Source of the DNA: Metallyticus violacea
Taxonomy: Eukaryota > Arthropoda > Insecta > Mantodea > Metallyticidae
Direction of reading: 5' to 3'
Assembly: GCA_030762175.1 (NCBI GenBank)
Contig: CM060831.1
Span: 140,841,501 to 140,905,500, forward strand
Length of the DNA: 64,000 nt
This document shows, one piece after another, positions 1 through 10,555 of the stretch. Under the pieces are notes generated by a model. It ran no database searches. It saw only the letters and a program-made list of their open reading frames with translations, and was not told where the DNA came from. The first letter of the stretch is position 1. Every line of letters begins with the position of its first letter. Made by a program: the position numbers and the translations under genes.

Positions 1-515
1 AAAGCTTCTGCGAGCCCTCGTTCCTATTCTCAAAATGTTTATTTTTGTATTGCCTTTCTACCTTACAATTTTCCGTAGTATATTAAATATGAAAAGCTTG
101 CAGTTATTGCAATCTCAAACAACATTACGTTTGAAATAACAATACTCTCGTGCAAACACTCTTCAGCAGAAATAATAATCGCTCGTTTCGTTAGCAGTCA
201 GCTGTTCCTGAATGACAGGCTGGTGAAGTTTCGTGTGAATTCGTGAAGTTGTTGCTTTATTTCGTTTAGTGTTAATTGGATGTAAAAAAATGAACACTAT
301 ACAAAACTTTCATTCTAAATATTTTTGAGATCCTTTGAAGAGAAAATTAAAAAAAAAAAATTGAGTACATCAACTGCAATTATTAATTTGAGCCCAGAAC
401 ATAGGGACTATACAATGCTTACTGTAAATACAGACTTTGTCTTTTTTTTTTTGTCACATATTTTAACCATGCGAATAGTAAATTGTGTATTTCAGTTTTA
501 TTTACTTTTTGGTCA
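1..515. other. Unassigned AT-rich flank
   Basis: I see no gene or recognisable repeat here. Short poly-A and poly-T runs occur near 349-360 and 440-452. Confidence 0.4.
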
Positions 516-735
516 GTGTTTAATGCCCAAATTTACTACTGAAGCACGGCATTTTTTAATAGAATGAAGGAAGAGCTTTCTATGCCTACGTTTAGAATAC
601 CTTCCCGGCATATGACATTTATGAGGACTGGGGAAAGTCTGAAAAATACCTCAATCAGGGAGGATGGTTCTGGCAGGAATCGAACCCCAAACCTCCCCCT
701 ATCCCACCATGCCATAACAATGCGGCTACCCTATC
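516..735 (-). mobile_element. SINE-B copy (degraded)
   Basis: Read on the minus strand, the tRNA-like head ends at about 735 and the B box (GGTTCGATTCC-like) falls near 685. The 3' end is recognised by the complement of GGGCATTAAACACT at 516-530. About 60 bp of the body is missing compared with the best copies, and the A-box side has drifted. No clear TSD was found. Confidence 0.75.
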
Positions 736-844
736 ACTATCAAGCCACTGATGCTTGGTAACTAGCAAAAGTTTATTGTGTGCAGAATATTGTTTTTAGG
801 AAATTGATAACATAGATAGTCAATACCGTACGTGGGCTTTCCCG

Positions 845-1117
845 GCCGCAGTCAGTTAGGTCCTGGTGGTGTAGTGGTAACCATACTTGCATTCTAAGCC
901 CAAGATCGCGGGTTCGATCCCGACCAGGAGCAATGGGTTTTTTTAAGGCGAAAACATCCTAAGTATGACTTTCTGCGGAAGGGAAGTAAAGCCGTGGGTC
1001 CCGTGTCGTACATTTGTCTGCCGTTTTAAGCCCTGAGTTGAATGGGATGCTGATGACCTGAGATGTTAAAATGCATCCGTAAATAACCCCCCCCCCAAAA
1101 AAACCACTGCCGGAGTC
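845..1117 (+). mobile_element. SINE-A copy with probable TSD
   Basis: The tRNA-like head starts near 859 with GGTCCTGGTGGTGTAGTGG (A box) and has a B box GGTTCGATCC near 911. The body contains GTAAAGCCGTGGGTCCCGTG and ends with GCATCCGTAAATAA at about 1085, followed by an odd C-run and A-run tail. The flanks GCCGCAGTC (845-853) and GCCGGAGTC (1109-1117) are a probable TSD with one mismatch. The head could be mistaken for a tRNA gene, but five other copies in the window share the same non-tRNA body. Confidence 0.88.
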
Positions 1118-1129
1118 TTGAATCTTAAC

Positions 1130-1311
1130 ACATTTTATGGGATTTTAGGCCGTGGTCTAATGGTCAATTCATAATTATGGTGACCTGACATTTTGTCCCA
1201 CACTATGTATCGAATCATGCGCTGACTGCAAAGAGATATGCTATTCCTTTGAAGATGTCAGGTCGCCATATATGAATTGACCATTAGACAGAACCAAAAA
1301 GCCCACAAATG
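1130..1311. mobile_element. Foldback MITE (long inverted repeat)
   Basis: Arms 1130-1191 and 1255-1311 are imperfect inverted repeats with a spacer of about 63 bp. The inner half is nearly perfect: GTCTAATGGTCAATTCAT from 1155 matches the complement at 1272-1289, and GACCTGACAT matches ATGTCAGGTC. No coding capacity is visible. The structure fits a non-autonomous DNA transposon, but the family is unknown and no obvious TSD is seen. Confidence 0.65.
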
Positions 1312-1877
1312 TTTGCAAGTTCAGTAAATATCCTATTTACATTTTATACACTTTTCAACTGGAATAAGTAAACAGACTTATGAAGATAGAAGCGGTCTAT
1401 GCATGAATTGAAGATTGTTAGTGCCAAGAATCTTACAATTTACCTAATAATAGGTAGCAGATATCTTTATAGGGCCGGGAACAGCGATAATGAAGTCGTA
1501 ATACATTTTTTTTACAATATGAATGTTTGGATTAACCTTTTTGAATTTTATTTTGGTATACTTTATATATTTCTAATGTTTCTAAAACTACAATATAGAC
1601 GTTTAATTTTAGTACACTCCATTATTTTAAGCAACCAACATTATTGTAAGAATTTTTAATAATTAAAATGATACAGAACATTATTAAAATTAATAACTTT
1701 AATGAAAATTAATAATTTAAAACTGGTAATGAAAGTGCAAACACTACTATAGTATGAATGAATAAATTTGAATGAATTGTTTAACGGACAATATTACAGT
1801 TTGTTATACATCCTGTACATTGGCAATTATACTTTAACCACATTCATTATTTTTAATATCTTTCTCTTTCTTTATCA
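1312..1877. other. Unassigned AT-rich stretch
   Basis: Very AT-rich sequence with scattered TTAAT and AATTAATAA runs. No gene or repeat is recognised. Confidence 0.4.
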
Positions 1878-2134
1878 CCGCCACGAGTGGCCGAGGTCTT
1901 AAGGGGCCGACTCGTGAGCGTTAGGGGGTTCGAATCCCACCAGGACCGTCCTCCTTCACTGAGGTTTTTCCAGGTTTTCCTCAGTCCTCATGCCGGGAAG
2001 GTACTATAAACGTAGGCCTGGAACGTTCCTTTTCTTAAAAAAATTCTATCTTAATTTAATATTTGATGTTATATGTCATCAGTGTCCACGGTCTCTGGTG
2101 CCTCAGTAGTAAAAACGGACATTAAACACAATTC
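1878..2134 (+). mobile_element. SINE-B copy
   Basis: It starts with CCGCCACGAGTGGCCGAGG at 1878 (Leu/Ser-type tRNA head) and has a B box GGTTCGAATCC near 1927. The body holds the SINE-B landmarks GGTTTTCCTCAGTCCTCAT and GGCCTGGAACGTTCC. It ends in GGACATTAAACACA at about 2130. No clear TSD was found. Confidence 0.85.
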
Positions 2135-4012
2135 AACTCTCTTCATACTTCTTCACCATTAGTTGTTTACTTTTCTTAGAAACTCTCCTAATTCTACTTT
2201 TTACTAATATTTTATTACTAATCTATCTTTTTGCAATTTATCCCATTTATCATTCCATATACACTGCTATAGTTTACCTGAAAAGAATTAAATGCAGCAC
2301 ATAAGATAAATTGTATGAAAAACATTTTTTTTTCTGTTCTAACTTTACTTAAAAGATTTATCTTTCGCACAAAAGCATTTATTCTGTTAGCAAGTCGATC
2401 TCATAATATTTTTTTAGGATTTTTTTTTTTGTGTCGGGGTATTCTCGATATCACTGAAACATAACATAAATCTCTTTTACTATTGGTAGTAATAGTCTAT
2501 ACTACAGGTAAACATATTGGAATTAAGATGTCTGCCATGCGATTTGTAAATCATCCACAGAGTATTTTTCTAGACCGTTGACTATGTATCAGAACGAAGG
2601 CCCACATCTGCAATGTGAATTTCGTCAAGAGGCAAATACTTCTGATGTCGAATTTTGATGAGTTATTCAGGTGTAAATAACTCAGGCTGTTGTGAGTTGC
2701 AGAAGGCCTCATCAGACAGTTACCATGTTGGGAGCTAAAACTGGAGAGCATTCCCATGCACATAACGTAAAGCTCGCATTAAGGTGAATCCATTATGTGA
2801 GCTCTGTCCTTTGTTATCTACGTTATGTAAGGTTTCTATACCCCAAGTATTGATTTTGTGCTTGGTTATTGCAGCAGATGTGGGGTATTTTGGCAATTTC
2901 TAAGTCATGATTCCGATAACTTGTAGTTATCTTGCACTGACAAAGACTCAAAGATCCTTTTTCACAATTTTATGTCACACGGTCATGCAAAAAAAAAAAC
3001 GTTTAATGTTTTCAAGAATCCCTGTCATGCACCTCGTGTCTAAAAATAAAAAAAAATCAACTAAAAGCGTGGGAAATTGTGGGTCAATTAAACAAAAATA
3101 ACTTTTTGTGGAACTTTCTCGAGGCAGATTGTGAAATAAATAGAAACATATGATGACTCATTGATAGGGGGTCATTGAGCTTTTGGGGGGGGGGGGAAAC
3201 CACTGTTTTGTAAAAAAACTTACTTTATAACACATCTCCAATTATTTCCTCCCATCTCAAAAATAAGCATTGGCATTTTAAAGTAGGCTTTGCACACTCG
3301 TTCTAGTTCTTTTATATGACATTGTCATGTTTTCGCCAATGACATCGTGAAACGAAATGTGATACTCTATTTGTACTTATATCTGAATGCTTTTGATTCC
3401 ATCACTGAAACATAGATCTGCATATGCTTGATGGCAAAAGATTACCAATCATTTCGCCATTCCTCCGTCCATTCCTAATGGAGTTCAGCCCTCGCTAATC
3501 TGTTAATGGTGCGAGGCATTGAGAGCAAGCGCTTCAAAGGACGTCCATATGAAATCGGACATGAAGGAACCTTACAAATTAGTAAATTGTTTTGAAAATT
3601 TATACGTAAGAGGATTATATGATTCCATTAGCATTTATTGTTTCAGGTAAAGAAATAAATGCATGAGTGTGCTACAGTCAACGTTTTCAAAGTATATAAA
3701 CCTGAAAAGATTAATGCTAGACATTTAAAAACGGTTTATATTATAACTAATAGCACGCATTTTATAAACTGTATGCGTCATATTGCATACAACATTTCAA
3801 CAGGTACATAAATGAATTAAAACATATTTGACCAACTTCCCCACAGAAAACAGTCAAAACAAAAACGACTGGTTGCTCTCTCCCTTTGGCGAAAAATATG
3901 TCGATATTATTTTGATGTTTCATCAAGAAGAACTTTATATTTGGTGTACGTGGACTCGTGGTACTTGTTCTATATATGGCCATGCTGCGCCGAGCGAAAA
4001 ATCAGCTATGCT
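2135..4012. other. Unassigned intergenic stretch
   Basis: No gene or known repeat is recognised. A 70-codon minus-strand frame (2551-2763) resembles nothing I know and has no supporting signal. A 13-base G run lies at about 3184-3197 and an A run near 2988-2998. Confidence 0.4.
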
Positions 4013-4305
4013 ATTTTTACTTTTCTTTTTTTAATATGGTTTAACGCCTGTTTTCACTGCTGAGGCATCACAGGTGAATACATGAGATGAAATGATAAAT
4101 TGTGAAAGAAAATTTTTTAAAGGAAGGAGGAGCTCCAGACCTAAAGGTTGGTACCTCCCCAGCATTTGCCATTTATGAGGACAGGAATAACTCAGAAAAA
4201 ACTCAGTCAAGGAGGACAGTCCTGGCGGGAATCGAACCCCAGATATCCCGCTCACGAGTCCGCGCCTTAAGGGCCTCGGCCACCTGTAGTGATTTATTTT
4301 TACTT
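4013..4305 (-). mobile_element. SINE-B copy with 10-bp TSD
   Basis: The element (4023-4295) is read on the minus strand. The tRNA-like head lies at the right (CTCGGCCACC complement near 4275-4284), the B-box complement GGAATCGAACCCC near 4228, and the A-rich 3' tail at the left. The flanks ATTTTTACTT at 4013-4022 and 4296-4305 are identical and mark a TSD. Confidence 0.9.
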
Positions 4306-5317
4306 GATAAGATAAGATGACTCTACTCTACTTCTAGTAATCAAATTGTATTTTTTATACATTTATACTTCTTTACTTTGGAACACAAAGTTGAAAATTA
4401 TATTTATTCATATGAACAAAATTTATTCAAATCTGACAAATTAGTAAATCTGTTTTACATATCATTATGTTCGGCAAGATATAAGGCTTAAAATGCCCAT
4501 ATTTATATTTTAAGGGATTTGAGAGATACGTGTATAAGAAAGACAGTTTTAACAAAATGCAGTAATTCTGAAAAAAAAAAAAAAAAACTTTGTCGTGGCA
4601 AATATTGCACTTAGAGATGCTATATTCCATGAAAACATTCGTCTTTATGTCTTGTATTGGTAAACAAATATATTAAACTTTAAAATGTGTGAAGTCATTT
4701 GTTTATAATTCCACATTGAATCACCTACCTGTCTTGAATTGTAATCTTACAATATATTGAAGCCGATAGCATTAACACGAACTGACCTACATTTATAAGC
4801 GTCCCTACCGAAATTTTTCTACGCCTTTCTTAAAACCGTATCAGTTTCTATTGCGGAAGCCTATTATTTTTGCTTTAAGATACCCCAAATTCATTTAAGA
4901 CTTAGCCCTCCGCAATTGTGTTTCTAGCATGAGCTGCATGATTTGTATCTAGAACAGCAGTAATTTGCTTATTTTCATATTATCTTACTTAATTATACAT
5001 GGTTCTTCCATAGTTGTGGATTTGAAATCAATGATATCATTGGGAATAGATAATATTAGAATATCTTTAACCTCTACAGTTGAGGCAGAACAAGCTAAAC
5101 GATTATTTTAAAAGTAATCACAATATAATTAGGTACTTTTCTATTTTCCGATGATTAAATAATATTAGCCATACCGTTGCAAAAGACTAAAATAATTACT
5201 GATTTCAACTTTAAATTAGTTTATACCAAAACTAAGACGATATCTAGAGGCAATTTTTATATCAAAGATCATCTTAAGGCTAAACAGTACAATATGTTTT
5301 GGATTTGATATATCGCG
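4306..5317. other. Unassigned AT-rich stretch
   Basis: No gene or repeat is recognised. An A run of about 16 lies at 4571-4587. Confidence 0.4.
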
Positions 5318-5750
5318 TCATCCAAATATCTGATAACCGATCCGGCGTTGGGGGATTGCATAGGCCGACGACCTGTCCCTCACGGCCAGCCGGACTACAA
5401 TAGAGTCGGGGCAAGTGAACATTGTGTTGATAGAAATACTAGAGCTGCGGTCTAATATGTTTTAATATACTTAAAAATTGATGTACTCATCCATGTAACA
5501 CAAGTAAATGCGGGAACTGCCTGCCATCTTTCCTATATTTACATTTTTGACATCTGCCTATGAAATCACTCGTCATTTTCCTTAATTCTTTTTGATAATT
5601 TAAGTGCTCTATTGACAAATATGAACCTTTAGTTCCTCCAAATAGTTGAATCTTATCACAAGTTAAAACTAATCACCTTAGAATATTTCCTCAAGTAATT
5701 TCCTGACAGCACGAGCGGACTGGGTATGGACTTAACGAATCTTAAATAAA
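5318..5750 (-). mobile_element. Repeat R3, copy 1 (transposon 3' region)
   Basis: This is homologous, in the same orientation, to 59394-59815. Shared landmarks are CATCTGC.TAT.AAAT, TTTAGTTCCT and CGAGCGGACT/TGAGCGGACT. On the minus strand, copy 2 encodes a degraded IQELKDYIRQEI-type transposase C-terminus; this copy keeps only a weak trace (LEELK near 5640). R3 is therefore probably the 3' part of a mariner/Tc1-superfamily DNA transposon. The GC-rich end near 5335-5410 may hold its terminal region. Confidence 0.5.
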
Positions 5751-6736
5751 CACTTGTTGTGGAATTGAATTGAACAATTAGGCTTAATATTTATATTTAA
5801 TAATCTTATGGAGCTTTAATCTAGGGTTAGACACGTCTAACTTCTTCCACAGTTAAAACAGTACTAACTGAATGACGTGGGACTCAAGGCCAACGTAGCA
5901 GTTCGGTAATGCCCACCGATGAGATTTACTGCCGCCGCGTCGGTCATTAGATAAATGGGTAATCCAAAATGTTATCTATAATGCTTCTTATATGCAATAA
6001 ATTAATATTGATGAAAAACCATAGGAGAATATTGTATACGAGAAACCCCTCTTTATGATAGTATAGGAAAATATTTTTAACATACACAATAGAAAGATAT
6101 ACCCAGTAACTTCTTAATAGTTATAAGAAAGTCATATATAAAAATACAATAATAGTAAAATCTAGAAAGGGAAATAAGAAAATATAATGATAACTATAAA
6201 CGGATGAGCCAGGCAAGGATGTGTCGTTTTATTGTATGTATTGACGACGCTATAAGTAATTAGCAAAAACAATCAGATTCACATTTTAAAATTAAAATAT
6301 ACGTTTTTTTACTTGAGGAAGATTAAATTCTTATATTTTAAATCGTTAGTTTAAATTAAAAATATATTATACCAACATAGTTTCCCTATATCTTCAGAAA
6401 TATTAGCCTTAGTCTTTAGAGGGCTAAAATTATATTAAAGGCCAGCTTTCCAGCAAGTTAATCATTTTAACTACCTTGGTCCTAATATATGCGATTTTAA
6501 AACGAAAATATCTAATAAAACTTAACACATTTAAATATATGCGCGGTACAACAAAGAATTCGTAGAAACTTTCTAGAAGGTAAACTAAAATAATGTTCTA
6601 TAATGTTATGAATGTTCGAATTTTGTAGTAACTCAAGTAAAATTGTTAAGGAGTAAAGCAGAATTCACTCCATTAGATAAAACCACTCGTACTACATGAA
6701 GAAATTAAGGAAAAATTAAATATCCGTAAATTAATA
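5751..6736. other. Unassigned, very AT-rich
   Basis: No gene is recognised. A short GC-richer patch at about 5868-5945 stands out against the AT-rich surroundings but shows no coding or RNA signature that I can name. Confidence 0.35.
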
Positions 6737-7898
6737 CAAGAGCTGTTCAATTAAGATTGATCATATTTTTTCACTAATATATGTTCACTCGTCCTCTAAT
6801 TTTGATTATCTTATCATTATATTGCCCCTAAGGCACCTGTCCCCAGCGTCGGTATTCAAAGACATGTTGGAAATCCTTTTTTGACAAATCCTTCACAATT
6901 GCCTCCCTCGCCTTCATTGCTGCTTCTGATTATGCAAAATGCTCTCATGAAGATGTTTTTTCTAGTCGGGGAAAGGGCAGAAGTCACACGGGGCTAAATC
7001 TGGACCGTAGGGAGGATGAGAAACACACTTCAATCGACTTTAGCGAGATATTCAACATTTGCGATGTACAGTCGTCATTATCATGGCGCACCATTCAGCT
7101 TGTTGCAGGGAAATGTGGCATTTTGCATGCGATATGGCCTTGCAGAGTTTTCTGGACATTTCTGTAGTATTGCTCAGTTACAGTTGTGTATGCAGGTACG
7201 GCATGGGATAATCCATTTCTTGAACATCGAATAACAACATGAATACAATTTTCCCAGCAGAGCAACCATTTTTGCTTTCTTTTGTGTTGGTGATGACGGA
7301 GATTTGCACACAGAGCTTTGGTCTTCGCTCCCAGGTCGAAGTAATGTGGCATAGTTTCATCCACAGTGATTGATTACCTTTAAAAGGAACTACATTCTTC
7401 CTGTAACATCATGTTCATCAGCATGATAGTTATACGTCAAAGTCCTTTTGTTCAGGAATCAGCATTCTTCGAACCCGCCGTGCACAAACACTTCTCATAT
7501 GCAACTTTTCATTTACCAACATGCGAGTGGCATCGAGTGAAATTTTCAGAATTTCAGAAATTGTTCTTAATATTATTCTCGCAATGACAGCAGCGATGTC
7601 AGAGCACAAACTGCAGAACCAGGGTTCATCTTACATTATAATCGATTGTCTCATCTCATTAAACACCTTAGTGCTATACAGAGCTTCTGTAATATTGCAT
7701 AGGCCTCAGATAAGATTTATTTAGATTAAAGCAGTATTTCAGAGCAACATATTGTTTGTCTTGTGTCACCTACGTTTTGCTGTAGGCCTAACTGAACACC
7801 AGTACTTCATGTGAACTAATTTAACTTAAAGCTAAAGTTTAGCGCGGGAAATTATACCTGTAAAAAGCTATTATCACCTTTTTATTTAACATCCTTGG
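6737..7898 (-). mobile_element. Mariner-like transposon T4, copy A (dead)
   Basis: This 1,162-bp element is flanked by TA dinucleotides (6735-6736 and 7899-7900). Its diverged terminal inverted repeats start CAAGAGCTGTTCAATT at the left and, as the complement, CCAAGGATGTTAAATA at the right. The minus strand keeps transposase fragments: WERR..LCVQISV near 7330 and HPPYGPDLAPCDF near 7010, which carries the third catalytic Asp of a mariner D,D34D transposase. Several frameshifts and stops break the frame. It aligns along its length with the copy at 20190-21390, and its length is normal for mariner. Confidence 0.82.
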
Positions 7899-8009
7899 TA
7901 GATAAAATAAATTAATATATAGCCAGCGTTGGTTGTAACTTTTTTAACAAAAACTTATGTATGAGACAGAAATAAGCCAGTCCAATGGGTAGTGAAATGA
8001 TAACGAAAG

Positions 8010-8299
8010 ACTTGAGAGAGTCGGTCTTGGTGGTGTAGTGGTAACCATACTTGCATCCTAAACCCAAGATCGTGGGTTCAATCCCGGCCAGGACCGATGG
8101 ATTTTTTTCGGGTGTAAAAATTCTAAGTATGGCTTCCTTCGGAAGGGAAGTAAAGCCGTTTACGGCACAATAAAGAACCTCAAGCCTGAAAGAAGAGGCC
8201 TTTAAGCAAAATTTGTCGGCTGTTGAATGGGACGCTGATGACCTGAGACGTTAAAGAGCGTCCGTAAATAAACCGAATAAAAAACAAAAAACACTTGAG
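8010..8299 (+). mobile_element. SINE-A copy
   Basis: The element starts TCGGTCTTGG at about 8021, with an A box TGGTGTAGTGG and a B box GGTTCAATCC, and runs to TCCGTAAATAAA plus an A-rich tail near 8290. The partly matching flanks ACTTGAG at 8010-8016 and 8293-8299 may be a TSD. The head can pair at its ends (GGTCTTGG with CCAGGACC), as a tRNA acceptor stem would. Confidence 0.9.
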
Positions 8300-9045
8300 T
8301 ATACGGAAATAAAATCCTTGAGATCGTCGCTGGTTAGTTCCTCAAAGATCAGAGAGAAATGTTAGAAATTAGAAATTACTGGAGATATTAGGGCCTTTTT
8401 GAAAGAGTAAAATTGCACTTAATATGAATAGGAAACCTGTACCATAACGATTTGTTACTTTTCAGCTAAACATTCACACAGATGTGGAAAGTAGTTAACT
8501 ATGAAGTGTAAACAAATGTTAAGTCTTGGCTAACCAACATTGGCTTCTACAGAATAAACTCCCCGATGCTCTTTACCTGTAAGGCTTTTTGTTACACTTT
8601 GATATCCCCGTAGCTGTTTCGCTGCAGGAAGGAAATCTTCTTAAGCTTGGGTAGATGCCATCAAGAATCTTAACAGCTCCTTTATAAGTAGAGGCCTCGC
8701 TAATAAATTCATACACGGAAGATGAGGGAAATTAATTAGAACTTTGAAAAGCTGTTCCTCTTTCGCTGTGGCAGCTTTACTGAAGCTTTCAGTTGTTTCT
8801 TCTTTGAAAACTTTTAGTGAGTGGGTTGTCCATATCAGACCATACCGGATTTAGGGTTCGGCTTTTCCAGGGATTTGTGTTTTAAAAGACAATAAAAATG
8901 TAATGAAAACCCACTTTAAGATACTTAATTTGAAATACCAATATAAAAGTGCTAATATACAAAACTTGCTTCGTGGAATGAATTCAACGAAGAACAGAGC
9001 TGAAAATAATTTATATTTATAACATTTATATAACCACACATTACT
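8300..9045. other. Unassigned stretch
   Basis: No gene or repeat is recognised. Open frames here are short and have no supporting features. Confidence 0.4.
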
Positions 9046-9092
9046 TATTGACCGCATGTGAGTAAAAACGGACGTTGAACACTAGTCAACAA
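9046..9092 (+). mobile_element. SINE-B 3'-end fragment
   Basis: Only the tail of SINE-B remains: AGTAAAAACGGACGTTGAACACTA at 9061-9084, split here for reading as AGTAAAAACGG then ACGTTGAACACTA. The sequence just before it matches ACCGCCTGTGG with a deletion. Confidence 0.65.
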
Positions 9093-9252
9093 CACACTAA
9101 TTAAAGGGAACAAAATACTTAAATGTAATAAAAAACGAAATAATGAAATTCAGCAAATGAAAACAAATGTGCGGCTATTTAAATCAACCGGAGGCGTAAC
9201 CTTCGACTTAGAATGCATAGTCATTATTAAAAAAATAAAATTTGCATCATTT

Positions 9253-10555
9253 TTACTCAAATTCCCTGACGCATCCCCTTATTGGCACAAATTCAATAAG
9301 TCTGGGATGTTGTAGCCTCTCGTCCACACTACTGTAGAAATCTGACATCATATATGCTCCGAAGATTGAGGGGCAGTTATACATGCTGAGGGTTCATATA
9401 AAGCTAAAGATAAAGATAGCCTATTGTGTGTCTTAAGGGCAAAGGTCTCCTAACAAGTAGGAAGGCTCGCTTTTTCCTAACGTGGTGAGCTATTCCACGC
9501 TAGTTGTTCGTATGCTGTTTAAGAACTCTGACTGATTTGTTCTTTAGTTACTCCATTTCTCACTGCACAAGTTACTTCTCGAGAGATTCCATTTTTCTCT
9601 TCCTTTTTCTACTCTTGACCAATCTGGACCGGCATGTTTCTTGAAGAGGTCTGTTCATCTTCTTATGGGTCTACCCTGTGTCCTTTTTCCTATCCGGGGG
9701 TCCCATGGAGATCTGTAGGTCCACCCATTGTCCTGCATTGTTGTGATGTGACCGCCCCATTGTCATTTGCTTCTGATAGCTATTTGTGTGATGTCTGTTG
9801 TCTGAGATAACGGATTTATTAATACTACAGGTATTTTGTTCTTCAAAGTTATTCCCAGGATCTTGCGTTTCATTTTTCTTTGGCATATGTGCATTTTGTT
9901 TTTTGTTTTTCTGTTATTGACCATGTCTGGCACCCATATAGTAAGTAATACAGAGTGTACACAGGTTTCGAGCGTCTAGCAATATAAACTTAACAGCCAA
10001 AATGCCTTCCAGGTTAACGAGATCCTTCTTCGTACTTCTTTTTCCATTTTATCATGGAAAAAAATCTTTTGTCCTAGGTATCGAGTACGAGGGTTCATAC
10101 ACGATATCAATTTGTTTTCACTTTAGAAGATAAATGTTTCTGTTCGTATATTTATTTAGTTATTAGTAAAAAATAGTTTGTGATTGCATTTTTCTGAATA
10201 CATTGGTAATACCATAAAACTCAAACAACACTTTAAATATAATATGATATTAAGGCAACATGATATTCTGTTTATATATTTATAAAACCAATATCAAATA
10301 TTGTGTGGGATTTGAATCCAGGAGCTTAAGCAGAAGAGCAATGCGTTTTAAGCCGTCCTGCCACCGCTACTGTACCCTGGCGTTCTCTTCTCCAGATGCT
10401 TATGATTGTGACCAATGCGTTTACAAGTGTCCCTGCAGTGTGCACCTGCTGCGTGCGCGTTTGAATACATCGTTTACGAGTGTCCCCGAAATTCTCCGAT
10501 TGATACTTAGAATCTGACGATGACTCATTTTTAGTCAAATTGTGTACCTATTTAA
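9253..10555 (-). repeat. Dispersed repeat R1, copy 1 (split by a LINE)
   Basis: Without the inserted LINE (9399-10088), about 600 bp here align with 43820-44405 in inverted orientation. In sense order the landmarks are AATCGGAGAA, TCACAATCATAAGCA, a tRNA-like stretch (CTTCTGCTTAAGCTCCTGG then ATTCAAATCCC), GAACAGAAACATTTATC, TATGAACCCTCAGCATGTA and CAGTAGTGTGGACGAGAGG. A 43-codon frame, minus strand 9253-9384, remains open. Its core of 24 codons matches copy 2 with mostly synonymous changes. I do not recognise the family; it could be an old autonomous transposon or a duplicated locus. Confidence 0.75.
9388..10099 (-). mobile_element. RTE-like LINE, 5'-truncated, inside R1
   Basis: The insertion (9399-10088, 690 bp) is flanked by identical 11-bp copies of GAGGGTTCATA at 9388-9398 and 10089-10099. 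The minus strand reads as the C-terminal part of a non-LTR retrotransposon polyprotein: YGCQTWSITEK near 9930, QWGGHITTMQDN near 9755, GKRTQGRP near 9680 and AGPDWSRVEKGREKW near 9620. It ends in a TATCTTTATCTTT-type tail, as RTE-like elements often do. Stops and frameshifts show it is dead. The partner at 44290 preserves the uninterrupted target site. Confidence 0.88.

Noticed and set aside
859..932. tRNA gene (similar heads at 8023, 46481 and 60093)
   Set aside because: Each is followed by the same 200-bp non-tRNA body and an A-rich tail, and most lie between TSDs, so they are SINE-A heads.
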